A stretch of 64,000 bases of DNA from Terebella lapidaria (Eukaryota > Annelida > Polychaeta > Terebellida > Terebellidae): NCBI GenBank assembly GCA_949152475.1, contig OX424566.1, positions 30,976,423 through 31,040,422 of the forward strand, given 5' to 3'. Each line of letters starts with the position of its first letter. Positions within the stretch are counted from its first letter, which is position 1. The notes under the pieces were generated by a model that worked only from the letters and a program-made list of their open reading frames with translations, had not been told where the DNA came from and did not search any database. The translations under genes and the position numbers were made by a program. Positions 19,035-30,235 of the stretch are shown here, piece after piece.

Positions 19035-19807
19035 GCTACATGTATCGCCGCGTGATCAGAATGGTATATTAAGGCCTACAACAGCTGTCCAAGAATTCTT
19101 TTTGATGAAATTATATTTTGTTGTCAAACATGCCGAATGATGAAAAGAAAATAGATATATTATGTCCCCAGTATTGCCGTACAATCAAACATAATCATTC
19201 TGGTATTTTATCCACTTTGGATGTTGAGATCTAAATGCATTTTACTGATTTAGTATTTAAGCTACATAAACCAAATCAAGCAGACACTTCATGTAAAGCT
19301 GATACCAGACAGCAGAATAGCTAACCAATATTTTTACTGAATATTTATTATTATTCTGGATCATTTTTATTTAATTGATGAGAATATTTTATTCACAAAA
19401 TTTACACTCACATATATTATGCTCAAAAGGAAAGAGCAGCGTTGCTTTTGAACGTTAAATATGTTATTCACGATCACAGTTGCAGGACATTTTCTACTCG
19501 TCTTGTGGCGAGACCAGCACACACTACGATTCCAGTCATTTGCCAACGCCGATATCTGAACTGTGTCCCAATGACACGGTAAATCTCCAAATATCGAATG
19601 ACATGTGTATTGTTTATTGGAGTGCGTTCTGTTGAACTTCCGAGTATTGTATAGTTACTGTGTGGTCCCAGATATAAATGCATATATCCCAAATTTTCAT
19701 TATGGAAAATATGTGTAGGCTACACCAACACTATTGCAGTGCGAGCTGTCATTCAACATGGATGGTTCATTTTGATAAGTTCGAAATCTCAATAATTTTA
19801 GAAACTA

Positions 19808-20375
19808 TACTCGGATTTTTCTAACTCGTTTACACTGTTTTTCGCTAATATTTTTGTGATGCTAAACGCTATCGTTCTATAACTTGGTATACTTCACCTG
19901 GGAGTCAAACGGCAATTTGCTACCAAATTTCAGACAGCTATCGCGAAAATTGAAAAAGTTGGCAATCTACCCCAATGTTAAATTTAGCCCTATTATTTAA
20001 TTTCTGGGCCCGCACACAATGTTGTGCATTTTTTTGGGTTTTGTAGCGGAGCATATTTCATAATCAACATGTTTGTGTAGAATACACCCCATTGTATCTT
20101 CTGGTTCAAAGTTACAAGAATATTTCGAATCCTGATGGATGTAAACAGGGCCAATTCCTCGAATATGCTCAGATTCTCGATATCCCGTTTTGGGCTGAAA
20201 TTTAACATTGAGATAGATTGCCAACTTTTTCAATTCTCGCGTTAGCTGTCTGAAATTTGGTAGAAAATTGCCGTTTGACTCCCAGGTGAAGTATGCCAAG
20301 TTATAGAACGATAGCGTTTAGCATCACAAAAATATTGGCGAAAAACAGTGTAAACTAGTTAGAAAAATCCGAGTA
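19808..20375 (+). mobile_element. Palindromic MITE, copy 3
   Basis: Ends are TATACTCGGATTTTTC and GAAAAATCCGAGTATA. The two arms, about 185 bp each, are about 95% alike and share private variants (GCTAAACGCTATCG, CAGACAGCTA) not seen in the other copies. Confidence 0.88.
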
Positions 20376-21379
20376 TATGTATATTTCATTATAATATTTA
20401 GTCATATATTCCCTTTTTCAAGTGTCGCTGAGGTATACGTGTTGAACACAAACGGTATTGAACTGTAATGTTCAACACCCACATTAATATATTCTTAAGT
20501 AACCCTCGAATACATAGAATTTTGTCCGTAGTTCCGAGACGCTGAAAGATCGTCATATAACTTTGCATACTCCAATTGGGAAATGAATAGAAATGTCCTA
20601 CCAAATTTTCTACCAGACCTCTTTCTCAAAAGAAGACTGAAAAAATGGCAATGCACCCCAATTTTAATTTTAGCCTTATGGCATTTCTGGGTACGATTTC
20701 GTGAATTATATTTTTGGAGACAGAGTACGACTATCCTGATGGTTGTTCCCTCCTCGCGCTCTCATGACGTCATTCCGTGCAGCCCAGATATCCTATATCC
20801 TATATCTCCAGGGACTATATCCTATATCCTATATCTCCAGGGACGACCAAGGAGACACTGCAGAGGGTCAACAGAATGCACTCCATGCTGTGGGTGTATG
20901 TTCTACATGCCATTCGGCAGTTGTATATATATTGTGTCATCGGGACACTGTTCAGATATCCTCGCTGGCAAATGATGTGTGTGCTGGTCTCGCCACGAGG
21001 CGAGTAGAGCCTGCATTTGAGATTGTGAATGAAATAAATAACACTCAGAAACAATATAATAAATATGCAGTTTAAGTATCAGTTGTCTAGTATCAGCTTT
21101 ACATGAAGTGTCCGGATTTGGTTTCTTTAGCTTAAATAATAAATCACAACTTCGTTCAGATGTCTATATTAAAAATGGATAAAATACAAGAATGACTGGG
21201 TTTAATCGAACAGCAATACCATGGACATACTATATATATTTTCTCTTCATTATTTTACATGTCTGAGTATTCTCAGACAGTCGTTTCAGGCCTATCTATG
21301 CCATTATGATCATACGGCGATACATGTAGTTTTGTCTAATTATCCACACTTATTACTGTAAGGTGAATGTATTTATTAA

Positions 21380-21916
21380 AGCTGCCGCCTTCGAATGTAT
21401 GGAATATTTTTTTCAAAACCATTTTTTTGTTAAACACATCTAATGCAATATAACGAGAGGTGTGCTCAATGATTTTCACGATTACAGTCCGTCCGAGTTG
21501 TCTTTTCACCCGTTTTAGTGCCCATTTTGTACCGGTTTTGTAAATTAACAAACAAAGTGTGATCAAACCCGAATGTAAACAAATGCTCAAATCGCGCTTA
21601 AAAGTCCACATCGAGTACATTTTCCGGTCCGTATGTACATATATAGTGTAGTTGTGAGAAAATAATCAGTGATACACCATGATGTGCGTGGAATTGTCAG
21701 TCTATCTCGCACTTCTATGTTTTGTTTACATCTGCGTGTGACAGATACAGTTCCTGTATTTACGCGATAACCGCCTGTTCAAATGAGCAAAATTTTCCTG
21801 AGGACTGGTTATTTTCATTACATTTGATGTGAGTATGTTTCATTCAGTTAGTTTAGCATGTTTAGTATGAAATATAGTTTTAAAAAAAATATTGACTGGT
21901 TTCGAAGGCAGCTGCT
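21380..21916. mobile_element. piggyBac-like MITE, 537 bp, TTAA target duplication
   Basis: TTAA stands at 21376-21379 and 21917-21920. Imperfect terminal inverted repeats of about 45 bp begin AGCTGCCGCCTTCGAA on the left and AGCAGCTGCCTTCGAA on the right. TTAA duplication is the mark of the piggyBac superfamily. The left arm of the inverted repeat shows the empty site. There is no coding capacity. Confidence 0.75.
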
Positions 21917-22437
21917 TTAATCGCATATCGCACGATATATGTGTCTCGATCTAATGAACTGATTTAAAGATATGGAAACTTTACAATTGACTCGTCCAAC
22001 GTAATCGCGCCTCGCACAAACATGTGACTGCAGCCCTGCATTCAGTGCATTGCTTTTTCTCGGTTTATCATTGGTCACTTTTGACACGGCCCCTCAGCGA
22101 GCCCACACCGCATGCGAGCAGCGCACATGCACTCCACATTACAGATGTCTAATAGGAACATCGGGGAACCGCTTTGTATTCGCATATACCAAGTTCAACA
22201 GCCCCACGATCGACCATGATCTTTAGCGCTTCGATCCCACCTTCTGTATGCGTGCTCCAATGCACCAGTTAGTTGGCCACCTGAACCATACATGTACGTT
22301 CAAGCACGGATAGTCGATACCGCATAAACAGGGTCTCCCAGATTGATGCTGTACTTGCATTGACAAGCGATGCGATGGAAGTATCATCCACATAAGTCGT
22401 GTTGAAACAACAAGTTATGTGGATGATCTAAATATGC

Positions 22438-22507
22438 TTTCTCTCTCTCTCTCTCTCTCTTTCCACCCCCCAGCGCCCCTCTCCCCCCCCCCCCCCACTT
22501 CTTTCCC

Positions 22508-22544
<37 letters not shown>

Positions 22545-22545
22545 G
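22438..22545. repeat. CT microsatellite with C-runs
   Basis: (CT)n runs on both sides of a C/T-rich middle with a long C run; the Ser/Leu ORFs across it are artefacts. Confidence 0.9.
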
Positions 22546-22659
22546 GCGAATTGCCATTTTTTTCCTCATTATTCTCATCACTCATACTTTCGCTTGGTCG
22601 GGTATCTCGACCATAGAAGAAAAATATGATCCTTCTGCAAGGGATTGAAGGGAATATTA

Positions 22660-22800
22660 TAAATATTGGATGATGCGGAATCCAATACAGAGTTTACGGG
22701 ATTCAGAAAAGCTATATTGCACGAGGCGCCGCCGAGCACGCTGTTTGCAACAACTACGCTGATTGGCTGCTATCGCGACATCGTCCAATATACACAATCC
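22660..22800. mobile_element. GAGGCG-hairpin repeat, decayed copy
   Basis: It shares ATATTGGATG, AATCCAATA, GTTTACGGGAT, a central GAGGCG-GCCGAG and terminal CATCGTCCAATATACA with the cleaner copy at 25340-25470. Confidence 0.5.
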
Positions 22801-22989
22801 CATATACATGACTCAGATCCAATTTACATTTTTTTTTTAGGAACAGACATGCTGATTTGTTCGGGCTATCGAGCATCCCGATACACGAATGCACTATCAT
22901 TTCAGGATCCAACATACATTATTCGGCAGGGACACGTGGTACGAATAAACCATCAGAGAAGATGATCCGTGCCAAGTCAATAAAAAAAA

Positions 22990-25314
22990 AACCGTTGTGA
23001 TAAAATCAGTTTGTGTGTAGCCCACACACATAAGACACACTTCCCCCATAATATATGTTCATTCTTATGTTTTCCCCATCAATAACTCTGCTTATATATC
23101 ATAATTCGGCTAGTTTGGCGAATATTTCATGAGTCTACCGATTCGTATCTAAGTTTCAACAGAGAAACTTTACAGAAATATGGCAAGAATTCTGAAATTA
23201 CAATGTGCTCTGTGGACGAGACCCGTCAGACGTTGGATCTTGACGTCCACTTGCCACGCTAGCATTGATTGTTTGGCCATTTACCCATCCAGCATAAATT
23301 TATTCATATATTCACGAGATAGGCCTGTGCCTGTTTCACATAAGCTATCACTGTAATGCTATTGCGACTGGCTGTTGAGCGTACCGAGATTGTTTTAGGA
23401 ACCACTAAAATCTTTGCTGTTTTATTATTTGATATTCTGTAAAGTGGAATAGAATGTATCTTTCACCGCAACATAAACATCAGTAGTAATACACCAATCA
23501 AAATATAAACAGTGACGCCATTGTGGCTTTTATTTGTGCAGACATTTCCTGGGTAAGTAAGTATGCAAGTGAGTAGTTTGATTTCAAACTGAAATACATC
23601 GTACATGTAGAATACAGCGTGATATGTATAAGAACAATAGTGACTTCAGTGGGGATGTGCACCGAGAACAAACATGTTTGTTCTACCAAGAAACAATAAT
23701 AACAATGGAAAATATATATGAAAAATATATATATAACTCTTAAACCAAGTATGCACACTGAGGACATGAGAAGTGTCGCCCCCTGCCTTATGAGACAAGC
23801 CGCAGTGCTTTTTAAACTCATCTGATGTGGGTCCAAAAATTACCTAAAACAAATACTTCGCTGCTGGTGTTGGTAAAACAATATCTGGCATTGTTCCGGA
23901 GAAAAGTTCAAAGTCGAATGTATTAACGAATAATCGAATGTTTTATTGAAATTTACCTCAAGTTATAGCAGGAGTTTGTATTTAGTAATATTTGATTGCT
24001 CAGAAATATTTCATTTTAAAATGAAAGAAAATGCAAATATTGGGAGTGTAGATAATTCAGTGCGCCATATATCGCTTATGGGGATGAGGGCATCGAAATT
24101 GGAGCGCCGCTTATGGTAGTATTAAAGGTTGTGTACACATCCCAAGATTTGATTAGCTAAAGCAAACGGTGTAAAGTCAACAAGAAGCCCCGCTCCTACA
24201 ACGTGCGTGACTGGCCACTTCTTACTCGAGGACGTGGGGGTGACTTAAATCATGTTTGTTGTAAGATGCCGCTATTTCACCGGTAAAGTTTTTATCCCCC
24301 ACCGGGAAGTTCATTGGTGTCTTGACATTACAAGGGCCAATGAAAAAAAGTATTACAGCAACAATCACATGCAAAATATGTGCAAGTTTTCAGAAAGAGA
24401 ATACATCAAATTCTAAAGCGAAGGACGGACGCAGCGCCATGTGTTCGATAGGCTAGAACAACAATATATCAAGGTGTGGCAATGAAAAAACACAGAACAC
24501 CTTACCAACACGTGATATCGCGAATGTATTTTTAAAACAACCCATGAGTATACGCATATAATACGTATACATTCTTACATTGCCGGGATCTTGTGAAAAT
24601 TTTCGTGATTTTTGGTAAATGTATTCAACGTTTTGCTCCTTATTTTGACATTAGGTATTTTATACCAGAAATCAAGAGCTTTTGTGTAAATATTACGCAT
24701 GACGAGTTGCGGCTAGTAATATGTGGGTGATCTCGATCTAGTGTGTTTGAAAACTGGTTTTGCATTTAAATAATTGAAACATTCCAAGGAAAAGTCACGC
24801 GTGTTTTTTTTACCCAACTCGATATGGAAATCGGGACACCGGCAAGTTTAAGTTAAGGAAGACCGGCTGGGAATGGCAAAAATGTGAAATTCCTTCATAG
24901 AAGCTATTAAACATGCGAAGCCATAATCAATGCATGTTGATGTATGTGTGTTGCGAGTGCTTGTTGCGAAGTTAATAGTTTAGATATTTTCGTAAATCTG
25001 CCCTATGGAAGGCCTATTAATAGATCTAACTGTACATAAAAGTAATGATTAATAGTACAAAGCTGGTGTGTTGTATGATTCATCCATTGTACTCTATCAG
25101 GTTATGATTATAGATTATTTGTGTGAATTTGTATTTCCTGTGTCATGTAATGTGATTCGGAATAAACTAAACTGTAAACTGTTTGATTGTTTCGAAACTT
25201 TCAACAGCCATCAATATGACATTTGAAATTGTGTGCATTTGAAACGAGAAATTTTGGATTGAACATTCTCTTTAATGTGGAATTCTGGGTAATTTCATCT
25301 CCGAAATACCTTTT
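22990..25314. other. AT-rich stretch, nothing recognised
   Basis: No gene was supported. The longest ORF (23498-23836, minus) is a low-complexity hydrophobic reading without family features. Confidence 0.6.
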
Positions 25315-25339
25315 AAAAATGGGCGATATATTATACAAA

Positions 25340-25470
25340 TATTGGATGTTGAGGAATCCAATATACAGTTTACGGGATGAAGAAATGTCATATTGGCCGA
25401 GGCGTCAGCCGAAGTTAATATGACATTTCTGAATGCCGTAAACTGTATATTGGACGATGCTCAACATTCA
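25340..25470. mobile_element. GAGGCG-hairpin repeat, clean palindrome
   Basis: AATCCAATATACAGTTTACGG (about 25355 on) pairs with CCGTAAACTGTATATTGGA (to about 25459), with further pairing of GAAATGTCATATT to AATATGACATTTC around a GAGGCGTCAGCCGA centre. A stem of about 45 bp is predicted. It is a small foldback/MITE-like repeat with a relative at 22660. Confidence 0.6.
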
Positions 25471-25854
25471 ACATTTGTTATATTTTTCACGGAGTCAAAA
25501 CAGACAAACGCCACGTTGTGTTTTATTGGGAGAAACCCCGAGTGGGGAAAACCCACATGCAACACGCGCTCTGATTGGTTGATAAGCACAACATGGTCTA
25601 CGTCCAATATAGAGTAAAAACATTGAGTATGTACATGTAGGATTGTCACGTAGTACAAATCGTCTAATCAGGAGTGTCCTTACAATGAGAATCCCACCGA
25701 GTGAATAATATACACCTATATTCACGTCCTACCTAGCTATTAGAAATATAATTGCTGACCGGTCGCTACATGGAAATCCTGAGCTTAATGTCAATGATAA
25801 GGTACTACAATTGTTTCCGGTGTAGAATAAATTTACGTCCTACGTAAAATAGGT

Positions 25855-26070
25855 CCAACAGACAAATATTCCTAGGAAATGTTGTCCAGTAGGACAATAT
25901 TCTCAGTAAAATATTTCCGACGGACCTAATTTCCTGGGAAAACATGTCCTGGGACCTAATTCCCTAGGAAAACATGTCCAGGGTCATATTTCCCCGGCAC
26001 TCATGTCCAGGCAGATTATTTCCCCTAGGAATATATATGTCCGTGGGGACCTAAAATACAAGGAACATAT
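25855..26070. repeat. Degenerate 30-bp minisatellite
   Basis: About six units like GGACCTAATTTCC then TGGGAAAACATGTCC, drifting toward both ends. Confidence 0.65.
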
Positions 26071-26485
26071 ATTCCATTTACACCTGGCTATGTGATAAGA
26101 ACGGGATGATTCTCCTAAAATATTCGCCTACACGTAAACAATACATAGCATTAGCAATGATTACGTTATCTTTTGATATATAAGTTATTTGCTTGACAAT
26201 GTGAGACCAAAGTGTCAAACATGTCTTTCCCACACTGTTCTCGTGAAAGGATGGCCGTGGCATGCATGCAAAGCAGAATTCTGTTTCTGGCATTTCACAC
26301 CGAACTTCGTGTGGACAATACATGTCAATTTATTGTATCTATATAAGTTTGGTATATAATAAAACAAATATTGACCTTTGTTGTCGGTGAAAACGTTGTT
26401 ATTTCCCCTCCCTCAAAAGACGCAAGCTCGGTGAATACATCTTTGGGGGGGGGGGGGAGGCCAAAAACGTCAATAGTTGTATGAT

Positions 26486-26526
26486 ATCTACGTCTAACTG
26501 TCCGATACGGACAGCTGGACGTAGAT
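26486..26526. other. 41-bp imperfect hairpin next to a G run
   Basis: ATCTACGTCTAACTGTCCG pairs with CGGACAGCTGGACGTAGAT with two mismatches and a 3-nt loop. It lies about 30 nt after a run of G (about 26445-26457). Confidence 0.6.
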
Positions 26527-26719
26527 ATAATTCCGTATTCCGTGAACAAACATGGGATAGCTATATTACTTTTATAGGTACTCTACTGGTGGGATCAGGT
26601 TTGTTGACTTATTAATTTTTTTCGCACCATCATCCGAGCACTCCGCCATCTTGTATATTTACAAGCTAAGTCCATGTTTCTTCCCACTAAGACGGTGATA
26701 AATGAAAATAAAAGCTAAA

Positions 26720-27023
26720 ACTTACCGTTTTCTAGCCAGTTCCTGTTCCAGCAGTTCATAAATTCACCAGAATGGTTGAAAGTCCACTGAGAAGTGTGTT
26801 TCAATTTATGTGTCCTCGACTTGAACAGTGTGCACACCAATGAGTCTCGTGACTCAAAACACTCGGGCCGCACTTCGTTCCAGGCTGCGTCGCACACGTG
26901 ATCGATGTTGAATATATGCGTCCATAGCAACGGCACTGGCCAGGCGGAGACGCTGGGGGTGGACGGGGAGCGTTCAGGGAGGTTGTAGTGGAATTGCACA
27001 AGCTGTCTGGTCGGACCAGTCAA
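26720..27023 (-). CDS. Exon-like ORF with splice donor, unknown protein
   Basis: On the minus strand about 95 codons stay open (from ATG at 27023 or from an unseen acceptor) and read up to a near-perfect donor, AACG|GTAAGT, at about 26726. The ORF closes just inside the intron. The piece includes YNLPERSPSTPSVSAWPVP and CDAAWNEVRPECFESRD, with several Cys and Trp, is moderately GC-rich and does not look like a simple repeat. I do not recognise the family. Upstream on this strand it runs into the hairpin-ended element at 27069, which may have interrupted the gene. A chance ORF is possible. Confidence 0.35.
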
Positions 27024-27068
27024 TATGAGAAATGCCCCACCACAAATTGTATCTCAAACGGATCCTTT

Positions 27069-29166
27069 GTAATTAGGCATTTCGGCACGAAATGCCTTTA
27101 TGGTTTTGTCAGAGCTTTTATTTTCTTTCTTTCTTTCTCTTTTTCTTTCACTTTTGCCGTTTTGGTTTCCGATCGATAACTCGTGAGTGCCTCAACGGAT
27201 CTTGTCCGAATTTTCACCATTGTTCAAAAATATAACGTGGAGCACCCCTACTGTTTGCAGCCGACCTCAGGGTCCGTGAGGTCCGTGAGGATGAAATCAA
27301 GGTTGATTTTGAAACTTGGTTTCCTATCGATAACTAAACAAGGGTCCATGTGGCACCGTACTCACCGAAGATGGGTACATATGTGTACATTATGACGGGC
27401 TTCAGCATGTATTAATGTACCCATTATGACGTGATGCAGCCTATCATAATGTACCCCTATGCAAGCTTACAGAAATACAAATTACAAAATAGGACCACGT
27501 TTCCTGTAGCATACCAGCTAAATTTGAATACCAATAATCATCCCAGGGACAAAATTTATGTTTCATACACCTGTGGCAGATTTTTTACCGAATAAAATAC
27601 AGTGTGTCCTACAAGTTTACAGAAAATACCTGGAATATACTGTGGCAATATACTACATGTATGAATATCATATCTATAATTGATAAAATAAGCTTTTTGA
27701 TGTTTAGGCCAGAGGTTCAGTTTAGGATAATAGAAAAGTATATACTTTATAACATTTTGTCAGTACGTATGTTTTATCGCAGTTGCAACTGTTTTTCACT
27801 AATTGGTAACTATTTATATTCATCATATAATCCACCAAATTTTTCGGTATGTTTAGAATAATTGAAAAGAATATACGTTATAACACACTCTATCTCGCCA
27901 GCATATATCCAGAGTCAATCAATTCAACGTTATATTTGAAAGACCTTTATTTGTTAAGCACACATGCATTGGGATACGTGGTACAATATATACAAGTACT
28001 GCTAGTTAAGCTATAAATACTTAAATATGCACCTGACAATACTCTACTGAGTTACAACACAATTATACAATTGTATACACAAATAGACGTCAAGGCCTAA
28101 AGATGCCTTGGAGACATTTCGGTGTTAAGACTAATTTGTAATATTCATAACATGTTTACCATGGGCACTACAATGCTCTACAACACACTGTTTCCAAGAT
28201 ATCGACGGAAACGAAAAATGCCGACTCGGCGAGAAAATTTCAGGTCAAGGTCAAAGTTTATCTATAAATACCCTTTAGACATGTTTGTCTAGTGACACGA
28301 GTCTGAAAATAACGTCCGTTTCGCTCTACGACGCACCGTTTCCGAGATATTGACGAAAACGAAAAATGCCGACTCAGCAGAAAAAATCAAAGTCAAGGTC
28401 AAAGGTCATCCTGAATACCCTTAAGACATGTTTGTCTAGCGCGACGAGTCCGAAAAAAACGAAAAATGCCGACTTGGCGAAAACATTTTAGGTGAAGGTC
28501 AAAGTTCGTCCATAATACCCTTTAGACATGTTTGTCTAGTGCCACGAGTCCGAAAATAACATCCGTTTCGCTCTACCACGGACCGTTTCCGAGATATCAA
28601 CGAAAACAAAAAATGCCACTCGGCAGAAAAATTTTAGGTCAAGGTCAAAGTACATCCATAATACCCCTCAGACATGTTTGTCTAGTGCCAGGAGTCCGCA
28701 AATAATGTCCGTTTCGCTCTACAACGCACCGTTTCCGAGATGTAGACGAAAACGAAAAATGCCGACTCGGCAGAAAAATTCAAGGTCAAGGTCGAAGGTC
28801 ATCCATAATACCCCTCAGACATGTTTGTCTAGTGCCACGAGTCCGAAAATAACGTCCTTTTCGCTCTACGACGCACCGTTTCCAAGATATCGACGAAAAC
28901 GAAAAATGCCGACTCGGCAGAAAAATTCAAGGTCAAGGTCGAAGGTCACCCTTAATACCCCTTAGACATGTTTGTCTAGGAAGACGAGTCGAAAACAATA
29001 GGGTTCTTCCACATAATATGTCTGACCAATGCTGAAGATTTGGCGAAGGTACATCGAGGCAAACTAAAGTTATCGGTCGGAAACCAAAACGGTGGAAAAA
29101 AAAAAAAAAAAAAGGAAAAAAAAAATTCTGCTAAAACCATAAAGGCATTTCTTCCGAAATGCCTTA
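27069..29166. mobile_element. 2.1-kb element with hairpin termini and satellite core
   Basis: The left end has AGGCATTTCGGCACGAAATG and the right end, in reverse complement, AGGCATTTCGGAAGAAATG. Inverted similarity continues about 130 bp through CCTTTATGGTTTT, a T-rich tract and CGTTTTGGTTTCCGA. The core from about 28120 is a 147-bp satellite. No transposase is seen. The architecture (terminal hairpins plus tandem core) resembles non-autonomous Helitron-like or foldback elements described in molluscs. The class is uncertain. Confidence 0.6.
28120..28990. repeat. 147-bp satellite, about 6 units
   Basis: Each unit holds GACATGTTTGTCTAG, CCGTTTCGCTCTACGACG, GTTTCCGAGATAT and a GGTCAAGGTCAAAG block. 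One unit has a perfect DR1-type pair, AGGTCA-A-AGGTCA (28396-28408). Related units lie at 36150-36408. ORFs such as 28678-28965 are repeat readings. Confidence 0.85.
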
Positions 29167-29239
29167 AATATACTGTATATTTCTGCTGAAAAGTATTTTG
29201 TACATGTTGAAGTCTTGAAGTCTCAAGACATGTATTACT

Positions 29240-30235
29240 CTGGAAAGTGTACTACAACTACTGCACGTATCTCATGTTAGAACAAAGGACCACAAAATGT
29301 GGTCAAAATCCCACAGATTGTCCAAATCTGGTTGATACAAGAAGCCACACTGAGTGGAAGAACACCATCAAAAATATGATATTCTTTTATCCTTCTGATT
29401 GCCCTTTCAACGTAGATACGAAGTCTTGTGATTTCATGTGTCAGGTGCACTTCCTCTCAGAAAACTTTCCCTTCTGGCCTAAAAGGGTTGAATCACAAGA
29501 CGCGATTTCTTTCTTGACAAAAGATCCTGAATAAGAAATCCTTTGTCCGCCATGACGTCGTCGATGCCATGGGCTCTAGTAAATACACGATTCCAGATCT
29601 TGATGTTATTTCTTTGTCAGACATGCAGCCAGTATAAAAAGAACTGATCATAAAAGTAACCATTTCACAAGGTGATATACCTATCAGGCCTTTGAATGTG
29701 GTGTGACGTTTATAATTGGAGAAACCGAGTTTAAGAACTTGGAACTCGGCGTCAGCACCTTTAACTCTGTGCAGTCCAATATAACCCTAGTTTTGGGGTA
29801 TGTGGACCTGAAACATTCTGGCATGTTTGTGTTTATCAGTTTATGGCAGCACGACTATAAAATAATATAATATATTCAACTATGATAGGCCATATTACTA
29901 AGGAGCCTGACATGAAATACATATAATTCGTCCATGTAATGAGAATCCTGCTCACAGATGATTGTGATATTCCAGATCTCACTGTCAAGTCCTGCTCATT
30001 GAATCCCTGTTTGATTCTGCATAGAAACATGAAAAACTGGTCGATCAAAGGCAAGGATTCCTGGAAAACACTAGTGCTGGCAGTGTTCATGCGCCGGGAA
30101 TGTCTCTAGATCTGACTCCATATGATCATATTTTGGGCAGTTGGTTCCACAAATACTCCTTTGAACGTTTTATAATCCTTGAATCCAGTGTAGAAATTTA
30201 TCATATCAGGATCCGAAGAAGATCTTGCCCGCCTC
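29240..30235 (-). pseudogene. ISL2EU-like (PIF/Harbinger-related) DDE transposase, decayed
   Basis: Read on the minus strand from about 30235. First comes FYTGFKDYKTFKGVF, then an HTH of the Tnp_4 type (PLIDQFFMFLCRIKQGF to GISQSSVSRILITW, 30050-29920), as in ISL2EU/IS4EU transposases. The catalytic pieces follow in order: VILDCTELKVLTPSS (first Asp, about 29775), YKRHTTFKGLIGISP, DDVMADKGFLIQDLL (second Asp, about 29565) and YVERAIRRIKEYHIFDG (Glu, about 29420). They fall in different frames with several stops, so this is a plain DNA-transposon pseudogene of about 330 codons. No flanking inverted repeats were identified. Confidence 0.8.

Larger units (their letters stand above)
18157..22153. 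mobile_element. 4-kb inverted repeat (foldback-like), arms about 0.85 kb without insertions
   Basis: The left arm 18157-19585 is matched in reverse complement by the right arm 20930-22153. Outer ends share ACATCTGTAA then TGTGGAGTGCATGTGCGCTG; inner ends share CGAGACCAGCACACAC. Arms are diverged, roughly 80-85% by eye. The left arm carries a palindromic MITE (18465-19034) and the right arm a TTAA-flanked MITE (21380-21916), each absent from the other arm. The centre holds another palindromic MITE (19808-20375), a weaker related half at about 20520-20720 and a TATATCC repeat at about 20788-20845. No transposase ORF was found. It may be a non-autonomous foldback element or two inverted copies of an older repeat; no clear target duplication was found. 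Confidence 0.6.

Noticed and set aside
23498-23836. 112-aa hydrophobic minus ORF
   Set aside because: AT-rich, low complexity, no recognisable membrane-protein family.
28678-28965. 95-aa basic repeated protein
   Set aside because: Direct reading of two 147-bp satellite units.
28120-28990. Possible CRISPR-like array
   Set aside because: Repeats are contiguous 147-bp satellite units without unique spacers, in eukaryotic-type DNA.
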